Assembly: GCA_964387145.1 (NCBI GenBank)
Contig: CAYLVM010000005.1
Coordinates: 1 to 56,221 of the forward strand
Length of the DNA stretch: 56,221 nucleotides
Reading direction: 5' to 3'
Origin: JAMBLL01 sp964387145
GTDB lineage: Bacteria; Actinomycetota; Acidimicrobiia; Spongiisociales; UBA5794
Each line of letters begins with the position of its first letter. Positions within the stretch are counted from its first letter, which is position 1. Both the position numbers and the translations under genes were made by a program. Under the pieces are notes generated by a model, which did not search any database, was not told the origin of the DNA, and saw nothing but the letters and a program-made list of their open reading frames with translations. This document shows positions 7,941 to 15,480 of this stretch, one piece after another.

Positions 7941-9058
7941 CGCAGATGGGGCAAAGGTTCTCGGTGCCATCGGTGCGGATCGTGTTGGCCGGCATGGCCG
8001 GGGTAGTTGTCTCTCTCGTTGCCCTCACCGTCGCGGTCAGCGCTCTGAGCGGTGACGTTGGAGACTCTTTCCCCGCTGTTGCCTATAACGGGAACACCGG
8101 GACCTTGGACTGGGCGGGACCCTGGGTCGAGATGGGAGAATCCGATGGGCCGACGGTTGGTGTAGTCGATGTGGTCACCAGTGTTCGCTGTAGCGCTGGT
8201 AACTGTCTGCGTATCGGGGGCGATCCGGCAGATGCAGAGGGACTGGGTGTGTGGCGTGAGGTCGACCTCGCCGGTGCATCTTCTGTCGTCCTGTCGTTCA
8301 GTTACCGACGCGAGGTTGCGCTCAGCACCGGTTCTGTGACCGTGGCCGTATCCGCCGACGGCGGGGGTACATGGATCGACCTTGCCACCTACGACTTCGC
8401 TGGGGCTTCCAACGAGTTCGCTGCAAGCTTCGACATCTCGTCATACGCTGCGGTGAATATGAGGGTCAGATTTCTGGGGGCGGGAAGCGCTGTCACCGGA
8501 TACCTGCACTTCGATGACATCGCCATCACCGTCGTTCTGCCCGATGTAGCGACGACGACGACGGCTGCCACGACGACGACGGCTGGGACCACGACGACGA
8601 CTGTTGGGACCACGACGACGACGGCTGCCACGACGACGACGGCTGGGACCACGACGACGACGACGGCTGCCACGACGACGAGCACGACCATCGCGTCGTT
8701 GACCTCTGCATCGACGACGACGGCTGCCACGACGACGAGCACGACCATCGCGTCGTTGACCTCTGCATCGACAACGACAACGACGATGGCCGATACGATC
8801 ACAGCGATGGGAACTCCCCCTGCCAGCGCAGGTGGAGTCGTCGGTTCGTTGAGGAGGCTCACTCCGATGAAGGATCTCACCGTTGTCTTCGTCACGACGG
8901 TCGAGGTCCTCGGCGAGAACGCTCTCTCAGGGGTCATCCTCGGCGTACTGGTCGGGTGGCTGGCGATCCTCGGCATCGATCGACGCGCCGGGGGCCTGGT
9001 GCAGGGATGGTGGCCACGTGTATCTGGCACAGCGAGCAGCAGGGATAGCGATACCTGA
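7937..9058 (+). CDS. Thr-rich, membrane-anchored extracellular protein
   Basis: A 373-residue surface protein of unknown function. An N-terminal membrane helix or signal sequence (about residues 12-37) is followed by a beta-rich region of about 150 residues that resembles a jelly-roll or MAM-like binding module: WREVDLAGASSVVLSF and YLHFDDIAITV. Next comes a low-complexity Thr/Ala/Ser linker (about 206-285) and a hydrophobic helix (about 330-350, VILGVLVGWLAILGI). The linker is probably O-glycosylated and spans the wall; this is inference. The gene overlaps the histidine kinase gene by four bases, so the two are made together. The linker is encoded by expanded tandem repeats, a place where length variation between strains would be expected. 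Confidence 0.7.
   Translation: MTQMGQRFSVPSVRIVLAGMAGVVVSLVALTVAVSALSGDVGDSFPAVAYNGNTGTLDWAGPWVEMGESDGPTVGVVDVVTSVRCSAGNCLRIGGDPADAEGLGVWREVDLAGASSVVLSFSYRREVALSTGSVTVAVSADGGGTWIDLATYDFAGASNEFAASFDISSYAAVNMRVRFLGAGSAVTGYLHFDDIAITVVLPDVATTTTAATTTTAGTTTTTVGTTTTTAATTTTAGTTTTTTAATTTSTTIASLTSASTTTAATTTSTTIASLTSASTTTTTMADTITAMGTPPASAGGVVGSLRRLTPMKDLTVVFVTTVEVLGENALSGVILGVLVGWLAILGIDRRAGGLVQGWWPRVSGTASSRDSDT
8551..8670 (+). repeat. 60-bp tandem repeat in the Thr-rich linker
   Basis: The segment containing GGCTGCCACGACGACGACGG recurs with a period of 60 bases (for example GGCTGCC at 8564 and 8624), embedded in ACG-triplet-rich DNA. Each unit adds 20 codons, mostly Thr with Ala and Gly, so the frame is kept. 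The boundaries are approximate because the flanks are themselves ACG repeats. Confidence 0.75.
8655..8772 (+). repeat. 57-bp tandem duplication in the Thr-rich linker
   Basis: Two copies with a period of 57 bases (about 8655-8715 and 8712-8772) are identical by eye across the whole unit. Each encodes a block ending in STTIASLTSAST. The identity points to a recent duplication. The period is 19 codons, so the reading frame is preserved. Confidence 0.85.
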
Positions 9059-9083
9059 GCACGTTGGAGTGTTGGCGACCCTC

Positions 9084-9164
9084 CAATGATCGGATGCTAG
9101 GTCGACACCGGTAGCCGGGACGAAGATTCCCATGAGGCTGGTGCCTCGCACCTCCTCGAGCGCC
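9084..9164 (+). pseudogene. Relic of an M16 peptidase gene (active-site region)
   Basis: These 81 bases align without gaps to 13463-13543 inside the intact M16 peptidase gene, with 73 matches by hand count (about 90%), including 30 identical bases at 9102-9131. In the same frame it would encode VDTGSRDEDSHEAGASHLLER. The zinc-binding motif HFLEH of the intact gene has become HLLER, and the tryptophan codon just before the block has become a TAG stop. Sequence on either side shows no further similarity. It is therefore a broken remnant of a duplicated or paralogous peptidase gene, lying between the Thr-rich protein gene and the Rnf-like operon. Confidence 0.8.
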
Positions 9165-9285
9165 CCCCTCATCGTCCGTTCCCCGAGGGGGGGGTCTGGC
9201 TGAGAACGCGAGTCTCGAGGATGTTGCTCGACCGATTTCACCGAGGCGGAAAGAGACACGTCCGTTGCTGGCACCACGTCGGTGC

Positions 9286-9351
9286 CGCCTCGGGTGGAAG
9301 CGTGCGCGCGCTCACCTGAAGCGCCAACGCGGCTGCCCACAGGACGACTCC
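9286..9351 (+). pseudogene. Possible relic of an arfB 3' end
   Basis: In one frame this stretch encodes RLGWKRARAHLKRQRGCPQDDS, which matches the ArfB tail at 6004-6396 in 13 of 22 positions (shared KR.R..LKRQR..P.DD). At DNA level the match is only about 60%. It precedes the likely start of the next gene and has no GGQ domain. It may be a decayed arfB-like tail, but Lys/Arg-rich GC-rich DNA can look alike by chance. Confidence 0.35.
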
Positions 9352-9456
9352 CTCTGGAGGCGGGAGATTGTGTGGAAGGTGTACTCCGTCGAGTGCGGAT
9401 GCACGGCGCACGGTTCGAGAAGGAACCCCCTTTACCTTCCAGTGGAGTGGAGGGTA

Positions 9457-9462
9457 TATGGT
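9457..9462 (+). promoter_or_regulatory. Possible -10 element of the Rnf-like operon (TATGGT)
   Basis: TATGGT lies nine bases before the GTG at 9472, consistent with the TANNNT pattern, although a GGAG ribosome site also lies in the spacer. An alternative GTATAT sits at 9454. No clear -35 was found. Confidence 0.3.
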
Positions 9463-9471
9463 GGAGATATT

Positions 9472-10068
9472 GTGACAAATGCACACCACCCATCCACCGC
9501 AACGACATCGGACGAGCGGAGGTTTCTGAGAGCACCGCTACGTGTCGGCATCGTATTCACCCTCCTCGTGTTGGGACTGAACCTCGGTACGAACCTCCTC
9601 ATCGGGGGGTTCGATCCTCAGATACACCAACTCCTCCTTCGGGACGTGTCGCCGACGTCACTCGTTGTACCGGCAAACCCGCCGGCGTTCCAGGAGATGC
9701 CAACACCCAAGACCGAGGGTGATGTTGCGCACATGGCCTTCGAGGTGGTGCTCACCGACTTCTTCCCACAGAGCATGTACAACACGCTCTACATCTTCCT
9801 GATCAGCCTCTTCGCTGCGAACGCCCCTTTCATCGGAGATCACGAGCGACGGCTCATCACCTGGATGGTTGGGGTGGGCGGATTCACGTTCGCTCTCGTA
9901 TTCCTCATCACCGCACTCCTCACACCCACGTTCGGCCCTGCCGGTCACCAGATAGCCCGAACGTGGCTCTTCCCGATCCCGGCCTTGATGATCGCCGCCG
10001 CGTTCACCTGGACGATATTCGCCTACATCGCCGGGCTGTTCATCCCGAGTCCGAAAGGCGCCAACTGA
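9472..10068 (+). CDS. Membrane protein, first gene of the Rnf-like operon
   Basis: A 198-residue protein with about four predicted membrane helices: near residues 22-42 (VGIVFTLLVLGLNLGTNLLI), about 100-118, about 125-147 and a last one before the C-terminus. A loop of about 60 residues follows the first helix. I do not recognise the family. There are no CxxCH, flavin-attachment or iron-sulfur motifs. RnfC starts one base after the stop, so it is part of the same operon and may anchor or complete the RnfC/RnfD complex in place of the missing RnfA, E and G. The GTG start was chosen for GGAG five bases upstream; the frame stays open back through the graveyard region. Confidence 0.7.
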   Translation: MTNAHHPSTATTSDERRFLRAPLRVGIVFTLLVLGLNLGTNLLIGGFDPQIHQLLLRDVSPTSLVVPANPPAFQEMPTPKTEGDVAHMAFEVVLTDFFPQSMYNTLYIFLISLFAANAPFIGDHERRLITWMVGVGGFTFALVFLITALLTPTFGPAGHQIARTWLFPIPALMIAAAFTWTIFAYIAGLFIPSPKGAN

Positions 10069-10069
10069 C

Positions 10070-11392
10070 ATGAAGCTTCTCCGACGACACAGGCACGTTC
10101 CCGCACTCGAAGCCCGCAAGGAGGCAACGGCCGGCGCGGCGACGCAACCGTTGCCTGCCCCCGACGTCGTCGCCATACCTCTGCGTCAGCACATCGGAGA
10201 GACCTGTGAGCCGACCGTGCACGCTGGTGACCGTGTCCGTATCGGCGACCTCATCGGAGAGAGCTCTGCTGTGGTGAGTGCGAATGTTCATGCTTCCGTC
10301 TCGGGGCGTGTACGCGACGTCGGGCCGTACCCACACCCACTGGGAAGCGACGTCGACGCTGTTGTGATCGAGAATGATGGAGACGATGAGTGGGCGGACC
10401 TATACGTCGTCCCCGACCCCGAAGGTGCAGGACCCGATGCGTTACGAGCAGCCGTTCGACGCGCAGGAGTAGCGGGCATGGCGGGGGCAGGGTTCCCGGC
10501 AGCTGTCAAGCTCGATCCTCCTCCCGGGTCTGACATCGACACGGTGATCATCAACGCGATGGAGGGTGAGCCCTATCTGTCTGCCGATCACCGCATGGCG
10601 CTCGAGCACGCGGACGCAGTGGTCGACGGCGCTCGTTGGATCATGCGTATCGTCGATGCTCCCCACACAGTGATCGCAGTGGAGAGCGACAAGACGGATG
10701 CCGCTACGGCCCTCGAACGAGCAGCCGAGGCTGCCGGCGTCTCCTCCGTACTCGAGGTGCAGCTCCTGCCGCGCGACTATGCGGCTGGCGCCGAGAAGAT
10801 CCTGGTTCAGTCCATCCTCGGTCGAGAGATCCCGGGTGGCGGGTTTCCCTACGACGTCGGCGTGGTGAGCCAGAACGTGAGTACCACTGTTGCGATCTCA
10901 CAAGCCATTCGTCTCGGCCGTCCACTCACCGAACGCGTGATCACCGTTGCAGGTGAAGGTGTGCAACGGCCTGGCAACTATCTCGTGCGAATCGGAACGT
11001 CCTTCGACCATATCCTCGAGCAGGTCGGCACGACCGGTGACGTCGACCGGGTCATCATGGGTGGCCCGATGATGGGGATTGCCCAGGGCGATCTGTCGGT
11101 CCCGGTGATCAAGCCGACGACGGGCATCGTTGCGTTGTCGAGCGCCGAGTCCCGTCGGGGCGCGGAGGTTGCATGTATCCACTGCGCATGGTGTGTCGAG
11201 GTCTGCCCCATCGGTCTCATGCCCTTCTTCCTCGTGGACATGATCCGGATCGGCGAGCCGCTCACGGCCGAGGCGTCTCACCTGTTCGACTGCTTCGAGT
11301 GCGGTCTTTGCGACTATGTGTGTCCTTCCAACATCCCCCTTGTCGAGGTGATCCGCTCGGGAAAGAGCACCATCTCGGAGACCCGACGATGA
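10070..11392 (+). CDS. rnfC: RnfC-like iron-sulfur subunit of an electron-transfer complex
   Basis: A 440-residue RnfC-like protein. In order: an N-terminal RnfC barrel-type domain, the glycine-rich flavin/NADH-type region GMAGAGFPAAVKL (about residues 141-153), an SLBB-like segment, and two C-terminal [4Fe-4S] motifs, CIHCAWCVEVCP from residue 369 and CFECGLCDYVCP from residue 408. In Rnf complexes RnfC is the peripheral subunit that takes electrons from NADH or passes them to it at the membrane. RnfA, RnfB, RnfE and RnfG are not encoded here. The gene overlaps rnfD by ATGA and follows the small membrane protein by one base, so stoichiometric expression is expected. Confidence 0.88.
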   Translation: MKLLRRHRHVPALEARKEATAGAATQPLPAPDVVAIPLRQHIGETCEPTVHAGDRVRIGDLIGESSAVVSANVHASVSGRVRDVGPYPHPLGSDVDAVVIENDGDDEWADLYVVPDPEGAGPDALRAAVRRAGVAGMAGAGFPAAVKLDPPPGSDIDTVIINAMEGEPYLSADHRMALEHADAVVDGARWIMRIVDAPHTVIAVESDKTDAATALERAAEAAGVSSVLEVQLLPRDYAAGAEKILVQSILGREIPGGGFPYDVGVVSQNVSTTVAISQAIRLGRPLTERVITVAGEGVQRPGNYLVRIGTSFDHILEQVGTTGDVDRVIMGGPMMGIAQGDLSVPVIKPTTGIVALSSAESRRGAEVACIHCAWCVEVCPIGLMPFFLVDMIRIGEPLTAEASHLFDCFECGLCDYVCPSNIPLVEVIRSGKSTISETRR

Positions 11393-12300
11393 ACGTCCCA
11401 GTATCCCCACACGTACGGCGATCACTGGACAAGCAACGCGTGATGTGGGAGGTGATCGCTGCCCTACTCCCCGCTGCAGTGTTCGGTATCTGGTACTTCG
11501 GACCCGCCGAAACCCTTCCACAGTTGACGGCTTCGATCGCCGGCGCTGTGGTTACCCAGGCGTTCGTGGAGCGACTTCGGCGTCGACCCATCACTGTGAT
11601 GGACGGTGCCCCGTGGGTGACCGGCCTCATACTCGGGATGAGTCTTCCCCCTGGACTCAACCCACTCATCGCGCTCGCCGGAGGGGCGTTCGCCACTGGA
11701 GTGGTCAAAGCGTTCGTCACCACGTCGACCGGTCGAAGCCTCTTGAACCCGGCCATGGTCGCCAGAGTTCTCATCGTATCTGAGTTCCTCGTACCGGCGA
11801 CCACGTTCACCGTGGATGGAGTTTCGACGGCGACGCCGCTGACGTCGAGTTCCCCGACGAGCTACCTCGATCTCTTCATCGGGGCGCGTATCGGCTCGAT
11901 CGGCGAGACGACGGCTGTTCTGCTGCTGCTTGGCGGTGGATACCTTCTGTGGCGTGGGATCATCCGATGGCATCTCCCCGTTGCCTACCTCGTTGGTGTC
12001 GTGGCGACGTCACTGATCCTCGGTCGTGATCCGTTCTTCGACCTTCTCGCAGGCGCGAGCATCCTCACCGCCTTTTTCATCATCACCGATCCGACCACGT
12101 CGCCCGCCACGGTTCCAGGTCGGGTGGGATTCGGATTCGCGACAGCGACGATCGCGACGTTCATCCGTATCACGACACTGTTCCCGACAGGGGAAGCGTT
12201 GGCAGTCGTCATCGGCAACTTCGCTACACCGTTCATAGATCGTGTCGTGACGAACCGCGTGTACGGGACACGGAGGCGCGCAGGAAGGGCATCGACATGA
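11389..12300 (+). CDS. rnfD: RnfD/NqrB-like membrane subunit
   Basis: A 303-residue, highly hydrophobic protein of the RnfD/NqrB family, somewhat shorter than the usual 330-350 residues. The covalent-FMN region reads VDGVSTATPL: Asp143, Ser146, Thr147, Ala148, Thr149. The family motif is D-x-x-S/T-G-A-T, so only the glycine is changed, to Thr, and the acceptor threonine (Thr149 here) is kept. Upstream GRSLLNPAMVARV matches the conserved NPAM segment. The ATG overlaps the stop of rnfC, and the stop overlaps the start of apbE, the enzyme that would attach the FMN. Electron flow between cytosolic carriers and an extracytoplasmic flavin is the likely role. Confidence 0.85.
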   Translation: MNVPVSPHVRRSLDKQRVMWEVIAALLPAAVFGIWYFGPAETLPQLTASIAGAVVTQAFVERLRRRPITVMDGAPWVTGLILGMSLPPGLNPLIALAGGAFATGVVKAFVTTSTGRSLLNPAMVARVLIVSEFLVPATTFTVDGVSTATPLTSSSPTSYLDLFIGARIGSIGETTAVLLLLGGGYLLWRGIIRWHLPVAYLVGVVATSLILGRDPFFDLLAGASILTAFFIITDPTTSPATVPGRVGFGFATATIATFIRITTLFPTGEALAVVIGNFATPFIDRVVTNRVYGTRRRAGRAST

Positions 12301-13301
12301 TCTCACGAAGACGCTTCATCCGGGATATGTCGGGCGTTGTCGCTGGTGCCGGACTCGTTGCGCTGCCCGTCTGGCAGTGGACGGCCCAGCGACAGAGAGT
12401 CGAGCGGTTCACCCGTCCGATGATGGGCACCGATGTCGAGATCGTTCTCCTCGGTCTCGGGCGTGATGCCGCAGTCTCAGCTGCAGAACATGCCTTCGTC
12501 ACGATGAAAGCGGTTGCGGATCAGCTCACGACGTTCGATCCACAGAGCGATCTGAGTGGCCTCAACGCCTCGGCGGGGAAGGGGCCGGTCCGCGTTGGTC
12601 GGGATCTCGAAGCCGTGCTGCTCCAGGCGAATACGATGCGAACTCGCACCGAGGGTGCTTTCACGCCTGCGATCCTTCCCCTCAGCCTGCTCTGGCGACC
12701 ACCCCGAACACAGGTCCCCGAAGCCGTCGCGATAGAAGCGGCTCTCGAGGCGGTGTCGCGGGCGGAGGTACGTGTGCCATCGACGGGTTGGGGTGAGGTT
12801 GCCACGACCACACGTCTCGACTTCGGGGGCATCGCGAAGGGGTACGCAGTAGATCGGGCGGTCCAATCGCTCAGGGCAGCAGGGGTCACCGATGGAATCG
12901 TCGATGCCGGTGGTGACCTCAGACTTCTCGGGTCGCGTGGTGGCCAACCGTGGCGTATCGGTATTCCAAACCCAGATCACCCACAGCAGATCGCACGTGT
13001 CCTGCACCTTCGCGATGCTGCGGTCGCAACGTCAGGAGGGTACGAGCGCTTCTTCGTGGTCGATGGTGTCCGTTATCACCACATCGTTGACCCTCGTACC
13101 GGGTATCCGGCACGCTCGACCACGTCGTTCACCGTCGTGCTTCGAGATGGCACGTCGGCAGACGCTGCTGCAACCGCCGGATTCGTACTCGGACCCGGGG
13201 CAGGACTCGACTTCGTAACCAGCATCGGAGGCGAAGCCCTTGCTCTGGGGCCGGACGGCTCATGGCAGTACACGAAAGGGCTCGAAGACCGGCGGGCGTG
13301 A
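12297..13301 (+). CDS. apbE: FAD:protein FMN transferase ApbE, Tat-exported
   Basis: A 334-residue ApbE-family flavin transferase, which attaches FMN covalently to threonine in Rnf/Nqr subunits and other exported flavoproteins. The N-terminus SRRRFIRDMSG followed by a hydrophobic stretch is a twin-arginine signal. Family landmarks are FTRPMMGTDVEI, DFGGIAKGYAVDRA, HHIVDPRTGYPA and the metal-binding C-terminal Asp/Thr in TSADAAATAGFVLG. It therefore acts outside the membrane. It is the last gene of the operon, overlapping rnfD by ATGA, and its natural substrate is very likely the RnfD neighbour. Confidence 0.93.
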   Translation: MISRRRFIRDMSGVVAGAGLVALPVWQWTAQRQRVERFTRPMMGTDVEIVLLGLGRDAAVSAAEHAFVTMKAVADQLTTFDPQSDLSGLNASAGKGPVRVGRDLEAVLLQANTMRTRTEGAFTPAILPLSLLWRPPRTQVPEAVAIEAALEAVSRAEVRVPSTGWGEVATTTRLDFGGIAKGYAVDRAVQSLRAAGVTDGIVDAGGDLRLLGSRGGQPWRIGIPNPDHPQQIARVLHLRDAAVATSGGYERFFVVDGVRYHHIVDPRTGYPARSTTSFTVVLRDGTSADAAATAGFVLGPGAGLDFVTSIGGEALALGPDGSWQYTKGLEDRRA

Positions 13302-13374
13302 TGTCGCGTCACACGTTCTCAGCCATGTGGCCGGTGTTTCGTTGACAAGTCGACTTGGTGAGTCCACGTGTTCC

Positions 13375-13380
13375 TATCAT
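13375..13380 (+). promoter_or_regulatory. Leaderless -10 element (TATCAT) of the M16 peptidase gene
   Basis: TATCAT lies nine bases before the ATG at 13390 with no Shine-Dalgarno between. A TTGACA at 13341-13346 lies 28 bases upstream, too far for a standard -35. Confidence 0.45.
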
Positions 13381-13389
13381 CTCTGATCG

Positions 13390-14637
13390 ATGCACTACGA
13401 ACTCACGACACTCCCCAACGGTCTACGGATCATCACAGAGCACATGCCTTCGATCCGTTCGGCAACGATCGGTTGCTGGGTCGACACCGGTAGCCGGGAC
13501 GAAGATTCCCGTGAGGCTGGTGCCTCACACTTCCTCGAACACCTCCTCTTCAAGGGGTCGGAGGACTGGTCAGCGCGCCGGATCTCTGAGACCTTCGATG
13601 GGCTCGGGGCGCGTCACAACGCCTTCACATCCAAGGAGTACACGTGTTTCTGGACCAGGACCCGTGACGAGGATCTCCCGGTCGGTGTCGAGATCCTCGG
13701 TGAGATGCTCCAGTTGCCTTCGTTTCGCCAGGAGGAGATCGACTCGGAGCGCAACGTCGTTCTCGAAGAGATCAACATGAACGAGGACGATCCGACCGAT
13801 GTCGCCCATGAGCAGTTCATCGAGGCGATGTGGGGATCACATCCGCTCGCCGCACCGATCCTGGGTACGAAGGAGTCGATCACCGGGATGTCGCGCACGA
13901 CCATCCGGTCGTACTGGGAGCGAAGGTACTCGCCGCACACGACCGTCATCGCCGTTGCAGGGAACCTGCCGGAGAACCTCATCGAACTTCTCACCGACCG
14001 CTTCGGCTCATGGGACGGAACCGGCGGTGAGAGGGTGTCTGTCGAACCGACGGTCACCGCCACCGTCGGTTTGCGCACCAAGGACACGGAACAGGCGCAT
14101 CTGATCTTCGGTTCACCGTCGCTCGTACGCGACGATGATCGTCGATTCGCTCTGACCATTCTCGACCACGTGCTTGGTGGCGGCATGTCGTCACGGCTCT
14201 TTCACGAGATTCGTGAGACGCGTGGCCTTGCCTACGCCGTGCACAGTTTTCGTATGCCGTTCCTGGATGCGGGAGCCTCCGCGGTGTACGTCGGTACGAC
14301 ACCATCCCAGGTCGACGAAGTCCTCAAGATCGTGAGGGCACAACTCGACGAGCTCATCGCCAACGGCATCTCGGACGAGGAGTTGGAGCGAGCCAAGGGC
14401 CACATCAAGGGGTCGCTCGCGCTTGGGCTCGAAGATTCGAGTTCGCGGATGAACCGTCTCGGGCGGAACGAGCTGACGGGGATCGACCACCTCTCCGTCG
14501 ATGAGACCGTTGAGAGGATCGCGCAGGTGACCAACGACGACATCAAGCAGGTTGCGAAGATCGCCTACTCCGGGCCGTACGTCCTCGGTGCGGTTGGTCC
14601 GTTCGATCGCGACGATCTCGAGGAGTACGTCAGATGA
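13390..14637 (+). CDS. M16 family zinc metallopeptidase (processing-peptidase type)
   Basis: A 415-residue single-length M16B peptidase. The inverted zinc motif HFLEH (His47, Glu50, His51) is intact and is followed by GLGARHNAFTSKEYT and the downstream ERNVVLEEINM that supplies the third metal ligand. The C-terminal half holds the partner domain with HEIRETRGLAYAVHSF. Actinobacterial homologues sit between pnp and dapB and may trim peptides or quality-control proteins in the cytosol; pnp is not in this position here. The stop overlaps dapB by ATGA. A broken copy of its active-site region lies 4.4 kb upstream at 9084-9164. Confidence 0.92.
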   Translation: MHYELTTLPNGLRIITEHMPSIRSATIGCWVDTGSRDEDSREAGASHFLEHLLFKGSEDWSARRISETFDGLGARHNAFTSKEYTCFWTRTRDEDLPVGVEILGEMLQLPSFRQEEIDSERNVVLEEINMNEDDPTDVAHEQFIEAMWGSHPLAAPILGTKESITGMSRTTIRSYWERRYSPHTTVIAVAGNLPENLIELLTDRFGSWDGTGGERVSVEPTVTATVGLRTKDTEQAHLIFGSPSLVRDDDRRFALTILDHVLGGGMSSRLFHEIRETRGLAYAVHSFRMPFLDAGASAVYVGTTPSQVDEVLKIVRAQLDELIANGISDEELERAKGHIKGSLALGLEDSSSRMNRLGRNELTGIDHLSVDETVERIAQVTNDDIKQVAKIAYSGPYVLGAVGPFDRDDLEEYVR

Positions 14638-15392
14638 AGGTCGGTGTGTCTGGTGCCTCCGGACGTATGGGAAGCCTTGCAGCGGCGACCATCGACGAGC
14701 AAGAGGATCTGCATCTCATAGCGTTGTACGACGCGCACACGGTCGGCAACATCGCAGGGCTCTCCATCAATCAGGATCCCGGCACCCTGGACGGCTGTGA
14801 CGTGATCGTCGAGTTCTCTCGTCCAGACGTCGTGATGGACAACCTCGCTCGATGGCGTTCCCTCGGAGCGAACGTGGTCGTCGGCACTTCTGGTTTCGAC
14901 GCGCAGCGTCTTGGGGCGCTCGATGAACTGTGGGGGAACGGACCGGGGAACTGCCTCGTCGTACCGAACTTCTCGATCGGTGCCGTTCTCATGATGAAGC
15001 TCGCCGAGATCGCAGCACGGCACTTCCCTGTCGTCGAGATCATCGAGATGCACCACGATGAAAAGGCCGATGCACCTTCGGGCACGGCGATCGCGACGGC
15101 CCGTGTCGTCGCGTCTGTTGCGGGCGAGCCTGTGCGGGCGGTCGACTCTGAGGAGTTGTACGACGGTGCGCTCGGTGCCGATGTGGAGTCCGTGCGCATC
15201 CACTCCGTAAGGATGCCGGGCATCGTTGCGCACCAGGATGTCATCTTCGGCGGTCCCGGCGAAACGCTCACCATCAGCCACGACACGACGGACCGCTCCT
15301 CGTTCATGCCGGGACTGCTGTTGGCGGTGCGAAGTGTCGGTGCTCAGAAAGAAACGCTCGCCGTTGGCCTCGATCGGTTGCTGCGGATCTGA
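14634..15392 (+). CDS. dapB: 4-hydroxy-tetrahydrodipicolinate reductase DapB
   Basis: A 252-residue DapB of normal length. It has the N-terminal dinucleotide-binding loop VGVSGASGRMG, the central VVGTSGFD, and the catalytic segment EIIEMHHDEKADAPSGTA with the active-site histidine and lysine. It reduces 4-hydroxy-tetrahydrodipicolinate with NAD(P)H in the diaminopimelate/lysine pathway. The start overlaps the M16 peptidase stop, so both are translated from one mRNA. dapA is 1 kb downstream on the same strand but separated by a minus-strand gene, and dapF is at 50967. Confidence 0.96.
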   Translation: MKVGVSGASGRMGSLAAATIDEQEDLHLIALYDAHTVGNIAGLSINQDPGTLDGCDVIVEFSRPDVVMDNLARWRSLGANVVVGTSGFDAQRLGALDELWGNGPGNCLVVPNFSIGAVLMMKLAEIAARHFPVVEIIEMHHDEKADAPSGTAIATARVVASVAGEPVRAVDSEELYDGALGADVESVRIHSVRMPGIVAHQDVIFGGPGETLTISHDTTDRSSFMPGLLLAVRSVGAQKETLAVGLDRLLRI

Positions 15393-15480
15393 GAACTCTC
15401 GCGAACATGCAGCACCCCGGGTTCTGTGGGCCCACTGCGGCATATATCGGACGTACAACCCTGGGTACGCGCAGAGGGGG

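Noticed and set aside
8551..8790. CRISPR-like array
   Set aside because: Repeats are in-frame coding Thr triplets without spacers, and no cas genes are present.
8526..9030. Long minus-strand frames opposite the Thr-rich gene, giving Val- or Ser/Gln-rich proteins
   Set aside because: They mirror the ACG-triplet repeats of the plus-strand gene, have no start signals and match nothing.
9059..9471. Insertion sequence or integrase scar around the gene relics
   Set aside because: No terminal inverted repeats, target duplication or transposase fragment could be seen.
15393..15480. Strong terminator between dapB and the convergent thioredoxin gene
   Set aside because: Only a one-mismatch 10-bp inverted repeat (ACCCCGGGTT/AACCCTGGGT) with a long loop and no T tract was found.
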